Shown here: in pieces, positions 8,747 through 18,422 of the stretch
How positions within the stretch are numbered: position 1 is the first letter of the stretch
Layout: every line of letters begins with the position of its first letter
Assembly (NCBI GenBank): GCA_024742405.1
Contig: JANSYP010000006.1
Span: forward strand, 124,001-188,000
Reading direction: 5' to 3'
Length of the DNA stretch: 64,000 nt
From: Paracoccaceae bacterium
Lineage (GTDB): Bacteria; Pseudomonadota; Alphaproteobacteria; Rhodobacterales; Rhodobacteraceae
The notes under the pieces: model-generated
Database searches by the model: none
What the model was told of the DNA's origin: nothing
What the model saw: only the letters and a program-made list of their open reading frames with translations
Made by a program: the position numbers and the translations under genes

Positions 8747-10420
8747 ATGAACACTGACATCATTGGTGTCGCGGGCGGTGGCACGCGGTTCGCGCGGATC
8801 GCCCTCGCCGTGGCTTTCGGCATCCTGTCCCTTGGGACGGTGACCATAACGTTCTGGTACTTCTTCACCGACACCTGTCAGACTGTGGCGCTTTGGCGCT
8901 TTTGTAATTTCTCCAGGGAGTTCGGGGAGCGCAGCGTAGCCGTAGTCGCACTTGCCACGATCTGGGCGTTGACCCATCCGGAACGCGTGGCACCCGTGGT
9001 TACGGCCGCCCTCTCCCCCGCACCGGTCCTGAAGCCTCTGGCTTTCGGCTTCGGCGGCCTGCTCCTTGCAACCGTTCCGGCGGCCATTGTCGGCGTTGGC
9101 GCAGAGGGCCCCCAACTCCTCGCCGCCATCGTCCTTTGGACCGCCGGTATCCTTGTCGTGGTGGCCGCCGGTCTGCGTATGGTCGCGCCATTCGGGGTCT
9201 GGATTGCGACCTTTCGATCGGGCGGCATATTGCTGCCCGCGATGCTCCTGTTCGGTCTCGCCCTGCCTGAACTTGGCAAAGTCCTGTTCCCGCTCTGGCA
9301 CACGGAGCTTTTGCGAGATCCGACATTCAATGCCGTACGGTGGTTTTCCGACCTGCTGGGACTCAACCTGACCTCCACGCCAGAGCATTTCGCCGTACCG
9401 CCAGGGCAGTATGTGCTTGGTCAGGGAGACTTCTTCGTCAGCATCGGACAAAGCTGCTCCGGCATCGAGGGGTTCGCCTTGATCTCCATATTCCTGACGG
9501 GATATCTCGCGCTGTTCCGGCACCAGCTGTCGGTATCGCGCGCGATGGTGGTCCTTCCCATCGGTCTGGTGCTGTCCTGGCTGCTGAACGTCGTGCGGAT
9601 CTCCGTCCTGATCTGGCTCGGGGTCAATGTCTCGCCGACCCTGGCGGTCGAGGGGTTTCACTCCCACGCCGGGTGGCTGAGCTTCACTTTTCTCGCGTTC
9701 GGGCTGATCGCGACCATTCATTTCTTCCCGTGGTTTCGGGCTCGGGCCTCCGGCCAACATGAGCAGCATAGCTCCCGGAACAGCACCGCGCCCCCACCCC
9801 TGACCCAGGATTGGAATGCCGCCCGCATTCTACCCTTTACGGTCTTCATGTTCACCGCCCTGCTGGCTTCGACATTCTTCGAACATCCGGCGATCGCCTA
9901 TCCGCTGCGCCTTGTGGCGATGCTGGCCGCACTGTGGGTCTTTCGGGCCCAGATCCTGGCCATCGAATGGCGGATCGAAAGCTGGGCCGTTCTGAGCGGC
10001 GCCGTGATCGGGGTCGCCTGGGTGCTCACGGCTCCTGCCCCAGCTGCCGGCGTCGATCCCCTGGCCGGTGCTCTCGGCCAGCTCGGGGTCGTTGCCTTTG
10101 CTCTTTGGGTCGTCTCACGGGTCATTGGCACAACCTTCGTCGTCCCGCTGATCGAGGAGCTGTTCTTTCGGTCCTACCTTCTCGATCGTCTCTCCGCGCG
10201 CCGTTCGATGCTGTTCTTGTTGTTGGCCGTCGGCATCAGCACGGTCGGGTTCGCGCTTCTCCACGGCCGGTGGATCGCGGCGGGTCTTGCAGGACTTGTC
10301 TTTGCTTGGCTGGTTTTGCGGCCCAACGGCAAACTGAGCGACGCGATCGTCTCACACGGGATCGCCAACGGTCTCATTGCGGCCGCTGCTGGTATGAGCG
10401 GCGATTGGACGATGATCTAA
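8747..10420 (+). CDS. xrtE: Exosortase E fused to CPBP-type protease (VPEID-CTERM system)
   Basis: A 557-residue polytopic membrane protein with two parts. The exosortase part shows the catalytic triad pattern: Cys237 in GQSCSGIEGF, Arg284 in NVVRISVLI, and His305 in FHSHAGW. After about residue 345 a second membrane domain has the CPBP/CAAX-protease motifs EELFFRSYLL and GFALLHGRW. This fusion is the known architecture of exosortase E. It is predicted to cleave at VPEID-type tails and transfer the protein to an unknown surface target, while the protease half may process tails or partner proteins. The substrate gene lies immediately upstream. No strong Shine-Dalgarno is visible before the ATG. 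Confidence 0.92.
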   Translation: MNTDIIGVAGGGTRFARIALAVAFGILSLGTVTITFWYFFTDTCQTVALWRFCNFSREFGERSVAVVALATIWALTHPERVAPVVTAALSPAPVLKPLAFGFGGLLLATVPAAIVGVGAEGPQLLAAIVLWTAGILVVVAAGLRMVAPFGVWIATFRSGGILLPAMLLFGLALPELGKVLFPLWHTELLRDPTFNAVRWFSDLLGLNLTSTPEHFAVPPGQYVLGQGDFFVSIGQSCSGIEGFALISIFLTGYLALFRHQLSVSRAMVVLPIGLVLSWLLNVVRISVLIWLGVNVSPTLAVEGFHSHAGWLSFTFLAFGLIATIHFFPWFRARASGQHEQHSSRNSTAPPPLTQDWNAARILPFTVFMFTALLASTFFEHPAIAYPLRLVAMLAALWVFRAQILAIEWRIESWAVLSGAVIGVAWVLTAPAPAAGVDPLAGALGQLGVVAFALWVVSRVIGTTFVVPLIEELFFRSYLLDRLSARRSMLFLLLAVGISTVGFALLHGRWIAAGLAGLVFAWLVLRPNGKLSDAIVSHGIANGLIAAAAGMSGDWTMI

Positions 10421-11729
10421 CGGCGCGATGGACTGATCGTTGACTCATTGGTCGAGAAGTCAATCCAAGCTTGAGGCTCGTCACCGGATTTGATCCCGTG
10501 GTGATGCGACAAAACAGTTCTGACGAAATTGAGCCGTGCAAGCGTCGAACGTCCGATATCCGACGGCATAGCAAGGCATCGGGCTGTTGTCGTCCGACCT
10601 AAGCGTCGAGGTTTTTCCGAGTCCTGACAGGAGCCGATGACGGTCTTGGCGATCGTCCCGAGATACATTGAGGGAGTATGTCAGCATTGTTGAGCGCCCG
10701 TGGAACGGCCGGTCTTGCCGGAACCCCCGCACATCGAAAGCTAGATCTGCCGCGGTGACGGCCGTTTCGGACGCGAGCGGTTTGCAGCCTTCGGATGTGG
10801 CCGAACAACCGGTAACACAGTGTCACCCCCTGCGCTCGATCGGAGCCTTGGCCTGCCAAAAATCATTGACGAGTTCTCCGTTTGACCGCTCGTCTCTGCG
10901 CTTGTCGTCGAGGCTCTCGTTCAAGTCTGCCTCCCATAGTGCACCCGGCCCAATGATCACAGGTTTCGCGCCAGCTGTCGCGATCCACGCCCAAAACGCC
11001 CCCGACCGCAAATGCGCAGGCCTCACCAATGGCTACTTGGGCCGTCGCCCACCCGGCTCGGACCGATGGCGCCACGAGGGCGACCGTCCCGACGGCTCAT
11101 CGCTTGCGCCGCTCAGAGACGGTCCCGTTTCTCACCACGAAAGCCGGACAAGATCGCCGACGCTGACGCCCTGCGCCTGCAACGGCTCCGCTGCGCGCTG
11201 CTTCGAACCCAGCGCTCCGCAACGAAACCGCGGCGCACCCATTGCTTGTCGCCGCTATGCCGTCCGATCACTCGTCCTAGACACTCGCAAACAAATCCGA
11301 CGAGGAAAAACAGCACGCGGCACTGGGAAAGTACTCGTCCAGGACGACCAAAATGCGGACGATCCGATGCGAGCATTTGCACTTTGGGGCGATTGCAGCA
11401 AGCCGCGGCCCCGAGTTCCGCGGGTTTGATGGACAGTTTTCCTCCAAAGAAGGACGTTAGTTTTCCTGCCGTGAACGACGAACCCGTACCCTGCGGAGTT
11501 TGGGGGAGCAGATGGTCACACTGGTGCGAACCGGCGCGGTGTTGAAAACCCGGCGCGGGAAAACGAACCCTGCGGGGGCGAAGATTCACGAATGAGACGA
11601 GCAGTCGGCTGGGCCGTGGGCACCCGGCAGAGAACGCAGCTTTTGCTCGACGCGATGCGCATGGCCGTCGCGCAACGCCGCCCCGTCAGCGTCATGCATC
11701 CGGCCCTCGATGGGCTCGATCGGCGACCG
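10421..11729. other. Degraded intergenic stretch; no supported gene
   Basis: About 1.3 kb. Several 60-250 codon frames exist on both strands, but none reads as a known domain and they overlap each other heavily. Base composition resembles the host. It adjoins the AraC pseudogene, so it probably holds further decayed genes beyond recognition. Confidence 0.45.
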
Positions 11730-12801
11730 TCATGACACCGCGTTCGGCAGCGGCCTCGGACCGATGCCGAACTGCGAGGGTTTCTTCGCCACGCTCGAAC
11801 GCGCTGCGGAAGGCTCTGGGGCCGAGTAGCCAAGCTGTTTGGCGATTTCGTCCATAGACCGGTCCGCCTAAACAAGGAGCGACTTGGCGTGGTTGACCAA
11901 AAGGGCCGACCGGACATTTCGAAACGACATTCGCTCCTCCTTCAAAGCACGTTGAAGGGTTCTTGGGCTGATAGCCAGCGATCGAAACACTCATCCCTCA
12001 TTCGGAACATCGGCGGCGAGAGAGATTTCCAGCATTTATTCGACCGCCTCAATCGTCGTTTGCGCGGGAGCTATGCCCATCAAGGACCCCAACTCATCGA
12101 GAGTTAGTGGCTTGGCGGATTTCGGCGGTCCCGGGTTGGTGGTCGATAGCTCGCTTACTCGAATAGCAATGGACGGAACGTCACGATCGGTGCGGATATC
12201 AGTTCCAGTTAACGCCTCCAGCTCCTTTGCATCGCTCTTTCTAGTATTGGGCAGTTCAACCCAATCGGGCCGCCAGTTGGCGCCGCAGAAGTGATGCGCA
12301 ACCCCGCTGATCACGAACGTGGCACCTTCTTCAAGATGACGATGTCCGACTACAGACAATCCCGCGGAGTCCCGTCCGACAATCAGATGAGTTTCTGTCT
12401 GGCGAAGAACGATTTCGGAACCCGGGTGAATGAAGTTCCGGGCGCGCCTGCCTCGATCAAGGGCCGTTCCGAGATCAGGGGCGCTCAGAACCTACGCCGA
12501 ATAGGCGCCGTAGGTCATGTCGTCGAATTCGCGTCCGAGCTTTGCACCAAGATGGCGCTCTCCGATTTCACGTGAGACGGTTTCGACCAAAAACGGCTTC
12601 ATTAGCGCAGGGAACGAAGCCCCTGGTACCGTCGAGCATTGCCCGGTCTAGCCCTGCTGTTTGAAGGGCGCGTTCGACGACACGTCGCTTCGCATCGCGG
12701 TCCAACACCGCGACCACGCGTGTGAACTCGACGAGATTGACCATTTCCTTCCCACGCGCCTCATTGTCGCAAAATGTCCGCTTGTGCAATGCTATCGTCA
12801 T
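11730..12801 (-). pseudogene. AraC-family transcriptional regulator, broken by a frameshift and in-frame stops
   Basis: Reading leftward, the N-terminal part starts near 12801 (or the ATG near 12741, MVNLVEF). It shifts frame at a T5 run near 12588-12592 and continues as LVETVSREIGERHLGAKLG. The central domain follows (VLSAPDLGTALDRGRR, then ANWRPDWVELP). The C-terminal helix-turn-helix is plain: LAISPRTLQRALKEERMSF, then MDEIAKQLGYS. After the frameshift the frame is constant but has stops near 12495 (TAG), at 12036 (TAA), 11991 (TGA) and 11868 (TAG). This is an arabinose-binding-type AraC regulator eroded by point mutation. It is divergent from the DUF1254 genes and may once have controlled them. 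Confidence 0.8.
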
Positions 12802-12866
12802 CGCGGCCTCAGGCTGCTCCTTCTGCGGGGCACGAAATCATTTCGTAACAGGGGGATAAGAATGTG

Positions 12867-13922
12867 ATGTCTTTCTCGCCTTCAGGCTGGACGGTCGCGG
12901 TTGTCCTCGTTGTCTCGGGCGGCACGGCGTCGACCCAGAATAGGGACTCAACAATAGACGCGCTCTCTGGGACCCAATCGGTGCCGGTCAACATCGACAA
13001 CTTCGTGCGGGCAGCCACCGATATCGAACTGGACAAGTATGTTGCACTTGGCGGCGGTGTGAACGCGTTCTTCCACTTCCTTGAACCGACGGACGTGAAC
13101 ACGCAGCCCACAATCCGAATGAACCGTGACACGCTCTACAGCACTGTGGTGATCGACATCAGCGATGGCGCAACGCTGACCCTCCCTGAGCCAGGCGATC
13201 GCTACATGACGACGATGATCGTAAACCAGGACCACTACATCAACGAAGTCTTCTCCGGTGGTGGCGCCTTTACGCTCGATATGGAGACATTCGACACGCC
13301 CTATGTCGTTGCATTTGTGCGTATTCTTGTGGACGCTTCCGATCCTGAGGACGTCGCCGCGGTCAACGCGCTGCAAGCTCAAATGACGCTCGAAGCCGCC
13401 TCGGACGAGCCATTCGTGCCGCCCAATTATGACGAAGAGAACTTCGAGGCGCTGCTGCAGACCATTCTGGCATTCGCGCCATTTACGCCTGACAGCCGTC
13501 GGATGTTCGGGCCGAGAGACCACGTGGACGGTGTCCGACACTTGATCGGAACCGCTGGGGGGTGGGGCGGCTTGCCGGAGGACGAAGCGCTTTATCTGGG
13601 CGTCGAACCAGGGCTACCGATCGGCGAGTACAAGATCGACGTGCCGGCGGACGTGCCTGTCGACGCGTTCTGGTCCGTCAGCGCCTACAATGCCGCTGGC
13701 TTCTTCGAGCCCAACGCGTTGGGGGCCTACAACGTCAACTCGGTCAGCGGGGAACGGAATGACGACGGCAGCATGACCGTCCATTTCGGCGGTTGCGAGG
13801 ATGGGCGCGTCAACTGCATGCCGATCGTGGAGGGGTGGAACTACACGGTACGCCTGTACCAGCCCAGCTCCGAAATCCTTGACGGCGCGTGGGAGTTTCC
13901 AACCGCAAAAGCCGTCAACTGA
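12867..13922 (+). CDS. DUF1254/DUF1214 domain protein, copy 1
   Basis: A 351-residue secreted protein; GGGGGATAAG precedes the ATG and the N-terminus is hydrophobic. It carries the family hallmarks: the N-terminal DUF1254-like region with RMNRDTLYSTVV, and the C-terminal DUF1214-like region with DAFWSVSAYNAAGFF and HFGGCEDGRVNCMPI. The family is widespread and its biochemical role is not settled. A paralogue follows 17 bases downstream, so the two are co-transcribed. Confidence 0.85.
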   Translation: MSFSPSGWTVAVVLVVSGGTASTQNRDSTIDALSGTQSVPVNIDNFVRAATDIELDKYVALGGGVNAFFHFLEPTDVNTQPTIRMNRDTLYSTVVIDISDGATLTLPEPGDRYMTTMIVNQDHYINEVFSGGGAFTLDMETFDTPYVVAFVRILVDASDPEDVAAVNALQAQMTLEAASDEPFVPPNYDEENFEALLQTILAFAPFTPDSRRMFGPRDHVDGVRHLIGTAGGWGGLPEDEALYLGVEPGLPIGEYKIDVPADVPVDAFWSVSAYNAAGFFEPNALGAYNVNSVSGERNDDGSMTVHFGGCEDGRVNCMPIVEGWNYTVRLYQPSSEILDGAWEFPTAKAVN

Positions 13923-13939
13923 AGAAAGGGATCAACACC

Positions 13940-14947
13940 ATGAGGAATCTGCTTCTGACGAGTGCCCTTATCCTGCCCATCGCTGCAGGGGCTGAAGACA
14001 CGGCAGTCGTCAATGTCGAGACGTTTGCACGCGCGGAGTCCGATCACATGTTTCGAGCGAACATGAGCGCCCTCGGAGTGCCGGTTGGCGAGCTGGGGCA
14101 TTTGCGCGAACCGACGACGCCTGACAACCAGCCCGTGATCCGGATGAACCAGGACACTCTTTATTCGGGTGTCGTGCTGGATTTGAGCGAACCGGTCGAG
14201 GCGACGATCCCGGATGCGGACGGGCGATACATCTCGATGCATGTGATCAATCAGGACCATTTCATGTTCGCGGAGTCCGCGCCCGGCACATATCAGCTGA
14301 CCGAAGAAGACGTTGGGACGCCCTTTGCCTTCGTCGCCTTCCGTACATTCGTGGATGTGACAGACCCCGATGACATTTCCGCCGCACATGCAGCCCAAGA
14401 CGCCATTGTCATCAGCGGTGGCGGCTCTGGCCCATTTGAGGCCCCGGACTGGGATCTCGGCTCTCTTGAAACGGCTCGGCAGGCACTGAGCCAAGTTGCC
14501 ATCCTCGGGTTCGATGCGCGGTTCGCCTTCGGTCGCGAGGACGAGACTCGCCCCATCGATCATCTTGTGGGGACCGCTGCGGGATGGGGCGGGTTGCCAG
14601 CGGTTTCCGCCAGCTACATCATTGATTCTGTGGCCGACAATGACGGTGAGACGCCCCATGCCGTGACGGTACAGGATGTCCCGGTCGATGCCTTCTGGTC
14701 CGTGACCGTGTACAACGCCGAGGGGCGTCTCGAGGCGAATGACCTTGGCATCAACAGCTTCAACAACGTCACCGCCAAAGCCGATGCAAACGGCGCGATC
14801 ACCTTGCATTTCGGAGGCTGTGAGGACGGACGCGTCAATTGCATCCCGATCGAACCGGGCTGGAACTACGCGCTACGCCTCTATGAACCCCAGGAAGCCA
14901 TCTTGAGCGGCGACTGGACGTTCCCGACCATCCAGCCCGTCAACTGA
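13940..14947 (+). CDS. DUF1254/DUF1214 domain protein, copy 2
   Basis: A 335-residue paralogue of the preceding gene with the same landmarks: RMNQDTLYSGVV, TAAGWGGLP, DAFWSVTVYNAEG and HFGGCEDGRVNCIPI. It has a clear signal peptide (MRNLLLTSALILPIAAGAE). Repeated domain order and a near-identical C-terminus point to a tandem duplication. GAAGAAAGG lies upstream of the ATG. It is followed within four bases by the frameshifted outer-membrane-type gene, so the three made one transcript. Confidence 0.87.
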   Translation: MRNLLLTSALILPIAAGAEDTAVVNVETFARAESDHMFRANMSALGVPVGELGHLREPTTPDNQPVIRMNQDTLYSGVVLDLSEPVEATIPDADGRYISMHVINQDHFMFAESAPGTYQLTEEDVGTPFAFVAFRTFVDVTDPDDISAAHAAQDAIVISGGGSGPFEAPDWDLGSLETARQALSQVAILGFDARFAFGREDETRPIDHLVGTAAGWGGLPAVSASYIIDSVADNDGETPHAVTVQDVPVDAFWSVTVYNAEGRLEANDLGINSFNNVTAKADANGAITLHFGGCEDGRVNCIPIEPGWNYALRLYEPQEAILSGDWTFPTIQPVN

Positions 14948-14950
14948 AGA

Positions 14951-15771
14951 ATGCGCCAAATAGCGTCGCTGTTGGAACCTACCATGCATTGTGTCTTCGC
15001 ATGTGCGGGGTTGCTTCGTGCAATCCCTGCTGCAACGCCAACCGTCGCCGACGAAGCCGCTGATCTCGTTCAGGAGCTGGCCAACCCGCTTGCAGAGATC
15101 ATCGCGGTCCCGTTCCAGTTGAACTACGGCGACAACCTCGGCCTCGCCGACGACCGATCGCGCGACACGCTGAACATCCAACCGGTCGTGGCCTTTCAAC
15201 TGGGCGACGGCCCAAATCTGATCACGCGCTCGATCATCCCCTTTGTTTGGCAGCATGATGTTGTTCCCTGTACGAGCCAGAGTGGATGCAGCGACGTTCT
15301 GGTTTCAGCCTGGTTCTCACCGTTAACCGCACGCGATCTGACTTGTAGCATCCGTCCAGTGGCGCGGTTTCCAATCTTCAGTGACGTATCCAGCGACACT
15401 TGGGCGGCCGGTATCACTGATATCGCTCTGCGGCAGAGCGGCCCCTGGACTTATGGCGCCTTGCCGAACCATCTGTGGGATCTGGAGGACGATCCCGCCA
15501 CGCCCACGAATGCGACATTCTTCGAACCCTTTGTCGCCTATTCGACCGACGGCGGGTGGGCCTATTCGCTGCAAACCGAAAGCACCTACGATTGGGAGAC
15601 CGAGGATTGCTCCGTTCCCGTTTATGCATCGGTTTCGCGCTCGGTGCAGTGGCGCGCTCTGTCGGCAAATTCTCCAGCAGTGTCGGATACTGTCTTGAAG
15701 CGCCTGACGCAGACGCCGAAGGCGTCCGTTTTCGCTTGCAAGCCCAATTCGTGCTCCAACACAGTAGATGA
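14951..15771 (+). pseudogene. Outer-membrane beta-barrel/transporter-like protein with a C-terminal frameshift
   Basis: After a signal-like start (an inner ATG at 14984 is also possible) the reading NPLAEIIAVPFQLNYGDN, NIQPVVAFQLGDGPNLITRS and GPWTYGALPNHLWDLE matches a family of Gram-negative secreted proteins often annotated as transporter or neuromedin U. Near 15.65 kb the natural continuation moves to another frame, where the expected end VGYCLEAPDADAEGVRFRL is found, stopping at 15771. In the original frame the ORF runs on to 15826 with meaningless sequence. One indel explains it. It is probably inactive or truncated. Confidence 0.75.
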
Positions 15772-15822
15772 CGCGCGATGGAAAGAAACAGATGTGGCAA
15801 CGGATAGAAACGAAAGGCCCAA

Positions 15823-16287
15823 ATGACAGAACAGACTAAGCGTGATCCGCAAGAGCATGTAGAGCTCGATCCGGAACACGAAGACCCGATCGTCAGAAGC
15901 TGCAACCGCGTCATTCGACAGGCCGTGCGCGTTATGTCGGTGTTCATGGTCTTTGTTATTGGGTTTGCGATCGTCGATGCGGGATACTCGCTCTACACTA
16001 AACTCGTGAGCCCACCCTTCTTCATTCTGGATGTCAGTGACTTACTGGATGTCTTTGCCGCCGCATTGGTCGTGCTGATCGCAATCGAGATCTATACCAA
16101 TGTTACGCTTTATCTGACCGCCGATGTCATCCACGTAAAACTGGTCGTCGCAACGGCCCTGATGGCGGTCGCTCGGAAGGTCATCACGCTCGACACAACG
16201 AATTTGGACCCGCTTTACTTCGTCGGGTATTCGGGTCTCGGATTGGCCTTTGGCGTCACATATTGGCTGTTGTGGCGAGGCAGATAG
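15823..16287 (+). CDS. PsiE-family (phosphate-starvation-inducible E) membrane protein
   Basis: A 154-residue inner-membrane protein with four predicted helices: VFMVFVIGFAIVDAGYSLY, LLDVFAAALVVLIAIEIY, a central helix, and GLGLAFGVTYWLLWRGR. The core IEIYTNVTLYL and VIHVKLVVATALMAVARKVI is typical of PsiE-like proteins. The molecular function is unknown. The ATG follows AGAAACGAAAGGCCCAA. It appears intact although surrounded by decayed genes. Confidence 0.8.
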   Translation: MTEQTKRDPQEHVELDPEHEDPIVRSCNRVIRQAVRVMSVFMVFVIGFAIVDAGYSLYTKLVSPPFFILDVSDLLDVFAAALVVLIAIEIYTNVTLYLTADVIHVKLVVATALMAVARKVITLDTTNLDPLYFVGYSGLGLAFGVTYWLLWRGR

Positions 16288-16819
16288 AGCAAGGGGCAGA
16301 TAGCTGTCTTTTTGCCAAGCCGAGTTTCCCCCGGCCGATTCAGCGGGCTCTGCAGGGGCCTTCGCTTAGCAGACTATTTCGTTTCGCGATTCACAATCAG
16401 CGCGCTCATGTGAGACTTTGAGGGTCGGCTATACGTATGGTTGCGCCGAAGCAGTGTCCGGAAACGTGGTCCGCTTCGGGCTCTAAGCGGTAGTGTCGCA
16501 GCACCGCGGCGAACGCGCGATCAGAGCCGGAAGGTCTGGTGCATGCGACAACTCTTAAAGAGCCGCGGTGCTGCATTGCGGCCTCTCCGAAACCGACACT
16601 ATTGTCAGCGCAGCATCACTACGGGTCCAATGGACGAGTCGCGGGACATACGTGCTGGTCAACTGCCAAATGTAGCGTCATTCAACCCGCTTAATTTCGG
16701 TTCTCCGCTCGTTATCAACCGTGGGGTCCGATTAGTCGCCATTTCTACGAATGCTCCGACGGCGTACAGTCGCCCTAGCACTGGGCCAGTCTGCAGCAGA
16801 GCTGAGAGGGAGACGATCG
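16288..16819. other. Non-coding stretch with nested inverted repeats
   Basis: No gene is supported here. The region contains the nested inverted repeat described separately and leads into the mobile-element remnants at 16.8 kb. Confidence 0.4.
16491..16601. repeat. Nested inverted repeat, possible remnant of a small mobile element
   Basis: TAGTGTCG at 16491-16498 is complementary to CGACACTA at 16594-16601. Inside, a 13-bp perfect pair (GCAGCACCGCGGC at 16498-16510 and its complement at 16562-16574) makes a cruciform-prone structure of about 110 bases. No transposase or target duplication was identified. Confidence 0.45.
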
Positions 16820-17071
16820 ATGGCCCGGACGCGGCACTCCGACGAGGATGCGCGGCATCTTCTGCGTCAGATCGAGGTGCATCCTGCGACTGGAAACGAC
16901 GTCGCTAAAGCGAGGCGGGACCGGCAGGCGCTGCCAGTGCTGGACCATGCGGCGCTGTCGCAGGCGTTGGGTCTGCTCGGCGCGATGGAGCTGGCGGGCA
17001 GCCTGCGCGACCTCTCCAAGGCTGCCAACTCAGGCGCTCTACCGGTCTCGGCGGAAACCGAAGAGGACTGA
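16820..17071 (+). pseudogene. IS3-family OrfA-like fragment
   Basis: The start MARTRHSDEDARHLLRQIEV resembles the N-terminal helix-turn-helix of IS3-type OrfA proteins. The expected continuation decays within about 30 codons, and no OrfB or terminal repeats are present. It is weak evidence by itself, but it fits the adjoining mobile-element debris. Confidence 0.4.
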
Positions 17072-17147
17072 TCAATGCGTGCGCCGCGGTGTTTGTGATC
17101 AAGGCAGAGTAGATGCGGGCGCACGGATACGACGACAGCGAGGCGCC

Positions 17148-17734
17148 ATGATCGTAGTCGACTCCCAGAGGGGCAGCAGCCTCAAACGCGCCGCCCATCT
17201 GACCAATGATCGGGACAGTGATCATATGGAACTGCACGGCTTACACGGCTACACCTCGGATACCCTGCGCTATGCGCTGCAGGAAGCCGAAGCCATCGCG
17301 AAGCGCCCCGGCAAGGAGGCGCGCGTTATCATGCGGGCGTTCCGGGAGGCTTGTACGTTTTCGGACAGCGCTGCGGGGTTTGTCCGCGCTCTTGAGGAAA
17401 AGGATTACGTCCTCGCGCGGGGAGACCGCGGGGGCTATGTCGCGCTCGGTCTGGAGGGCGAGATCCAAGCCGTTCCCAAATGGGCCGGGCGCAAGGCCAA
17501 GCAGGTGCGGGCGCGGCTGCGCGAACTTAAAGCACTCCCCTCGGTCGCGGAGGCCAAAGCAGCGCTTCGCTGGTCCACGCGCCCCGTCGCGGCGCGCTGG
17601 AGGCAGTCCCTCGCGCAGGAAATCAAAGACCTGAAGTCACGCTGTGAGACAGAACACTGTACCCTAGTCGGGGAACAGCGACAGACCCGAACTGAACTCG
17701 AGGTTAGACTTGCAACGCGCCAAGAGGCGGCGGG
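17148..17734 (+). pseudogene. MobA/MobL-type relaxase with its catalytic middle deleted
   Basis: The start MIVVDSQRGSSLKRAAHL, then NDRDSDHMELHGLHGYTSD and LQEAEAIAK, follow the N-terminus of mobilisation relaxases. It then jumps to the post-catalytic region (DYVLARGDRGGYVALGLEGE, KQVRARLRELKALPSVAEAKA). The segment that should carry the His-x-His metal site is missing in frame, so the protein cannot nick DNA. It runs without a stop into the serine recombinase fragment, making a chimeric ORF of more than 1 kb. It is a remnant of an older conjugative or mobilisable element. Confidence 0.65.
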
Positions 17735-18280
17735 CAAATCCATCCGCGGGGAGATTGTAGAGCAAGAGTTCGAAGCGCTCCTGAAGTCGCTGAGACCGTC
17801 AGCAGACTTGTTTGAACTGGCGTCAGCCCTGTTCCGTGATCTCTGGGAACAGCGCATCGCGTTTTCAAAGGCGGAGAGCAAATCCATGACCGCCGAGCTG
17901 TCCCAGATCGACCGCAAGATCGATCGGCTTGTAGACAGGCTTGACGATGCCGATTCCGATGATGTGGTTTGCGCCTTGCAGAAGCGCATCGGATCGATGG
18001 AAACCGACAAGGCCGCGCTAGAAGAACAAAAATCGCAAAGTGCGGCAGACCACTCCAAGACTATGACGAGATTTTCGAACACTCTATGGCGCCTCCGTCA
18101 AACCCTTGGAAAATTTGCGAAAACGGCAGAATGGCACACCGCCACATGGTCCTCCAACTGGCCTTCGCGAACCAGCTGGCATACGACAGCGGAACAGGTT
18201 TTCGAACACCCGAAATATCCTTACCATTTAAGGCATTAGGGAATATCTGCAGCGAAGAAAGTGAGATGGCGCACCCGAGA
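17735..18280 (+). pseudogene. C-terminal fragment of a large serine recombinase, frameshifted
   Basis: The sequence from EFEALLKSLRPSADLFELAS through the coiled-coil DRKIDRLVDRLDDAD matches the C-terminal part of large serine recombinases. A shift at an A5 run near 18030 moves the frame to KIAKCGRPLQDYDE, then LAFANQLAYD and GFRTPEISLPFKALG. The end, SEMAHPR, is encoded by the attL core, which equals the tRNA-Arg 3' end. The recombinase gene therefore once ran directly into the tRNA, before the present island separated them. The catalytic serine domain is absent. Confidence 0.75.
18267..18280 (+). repeat. attL core of the island
   Basis: TGGCGCACCCGAGA, identical to the 3' end of tRNA-Arg at 38159-38172. 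It is followed by TGCGCCA, so the left copy can also form a short hairpin. Confidence 0.72.
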
Positions 18281-18402
18281 TGCGCCATGCAGTATTCCAA
18301 GGAAATCCGAGGACTTCCGATTTAGTGACGGATTCACAATGTGTTGAGCTGAAAAGTAGTCCGAGACGTTCTTGAGTGTTCCGATTTGTTCCGCTACTAT
18401 TT

Positions 18403-18422
18403 GGGGGAACGAATGGGGGAAC
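18403..18422 (+). repeat. Left tandem GGGGGAAC pair, candidate integrase arm sites
   Basis: GGGGGAAC at 18403-18410 and 18415-18422, period 12. The second copy overlaps the integrase start codon region. A matching pair with the same period and orientation lies at 38084-38103. Confidence 0.55.

Noticed and set aside
10668-11589. Overlapping ORFs of 150-250 codons on both strands
   Set aside because: They overlap each other in several frames and none resembles a protein family; treated as decayed DNA.
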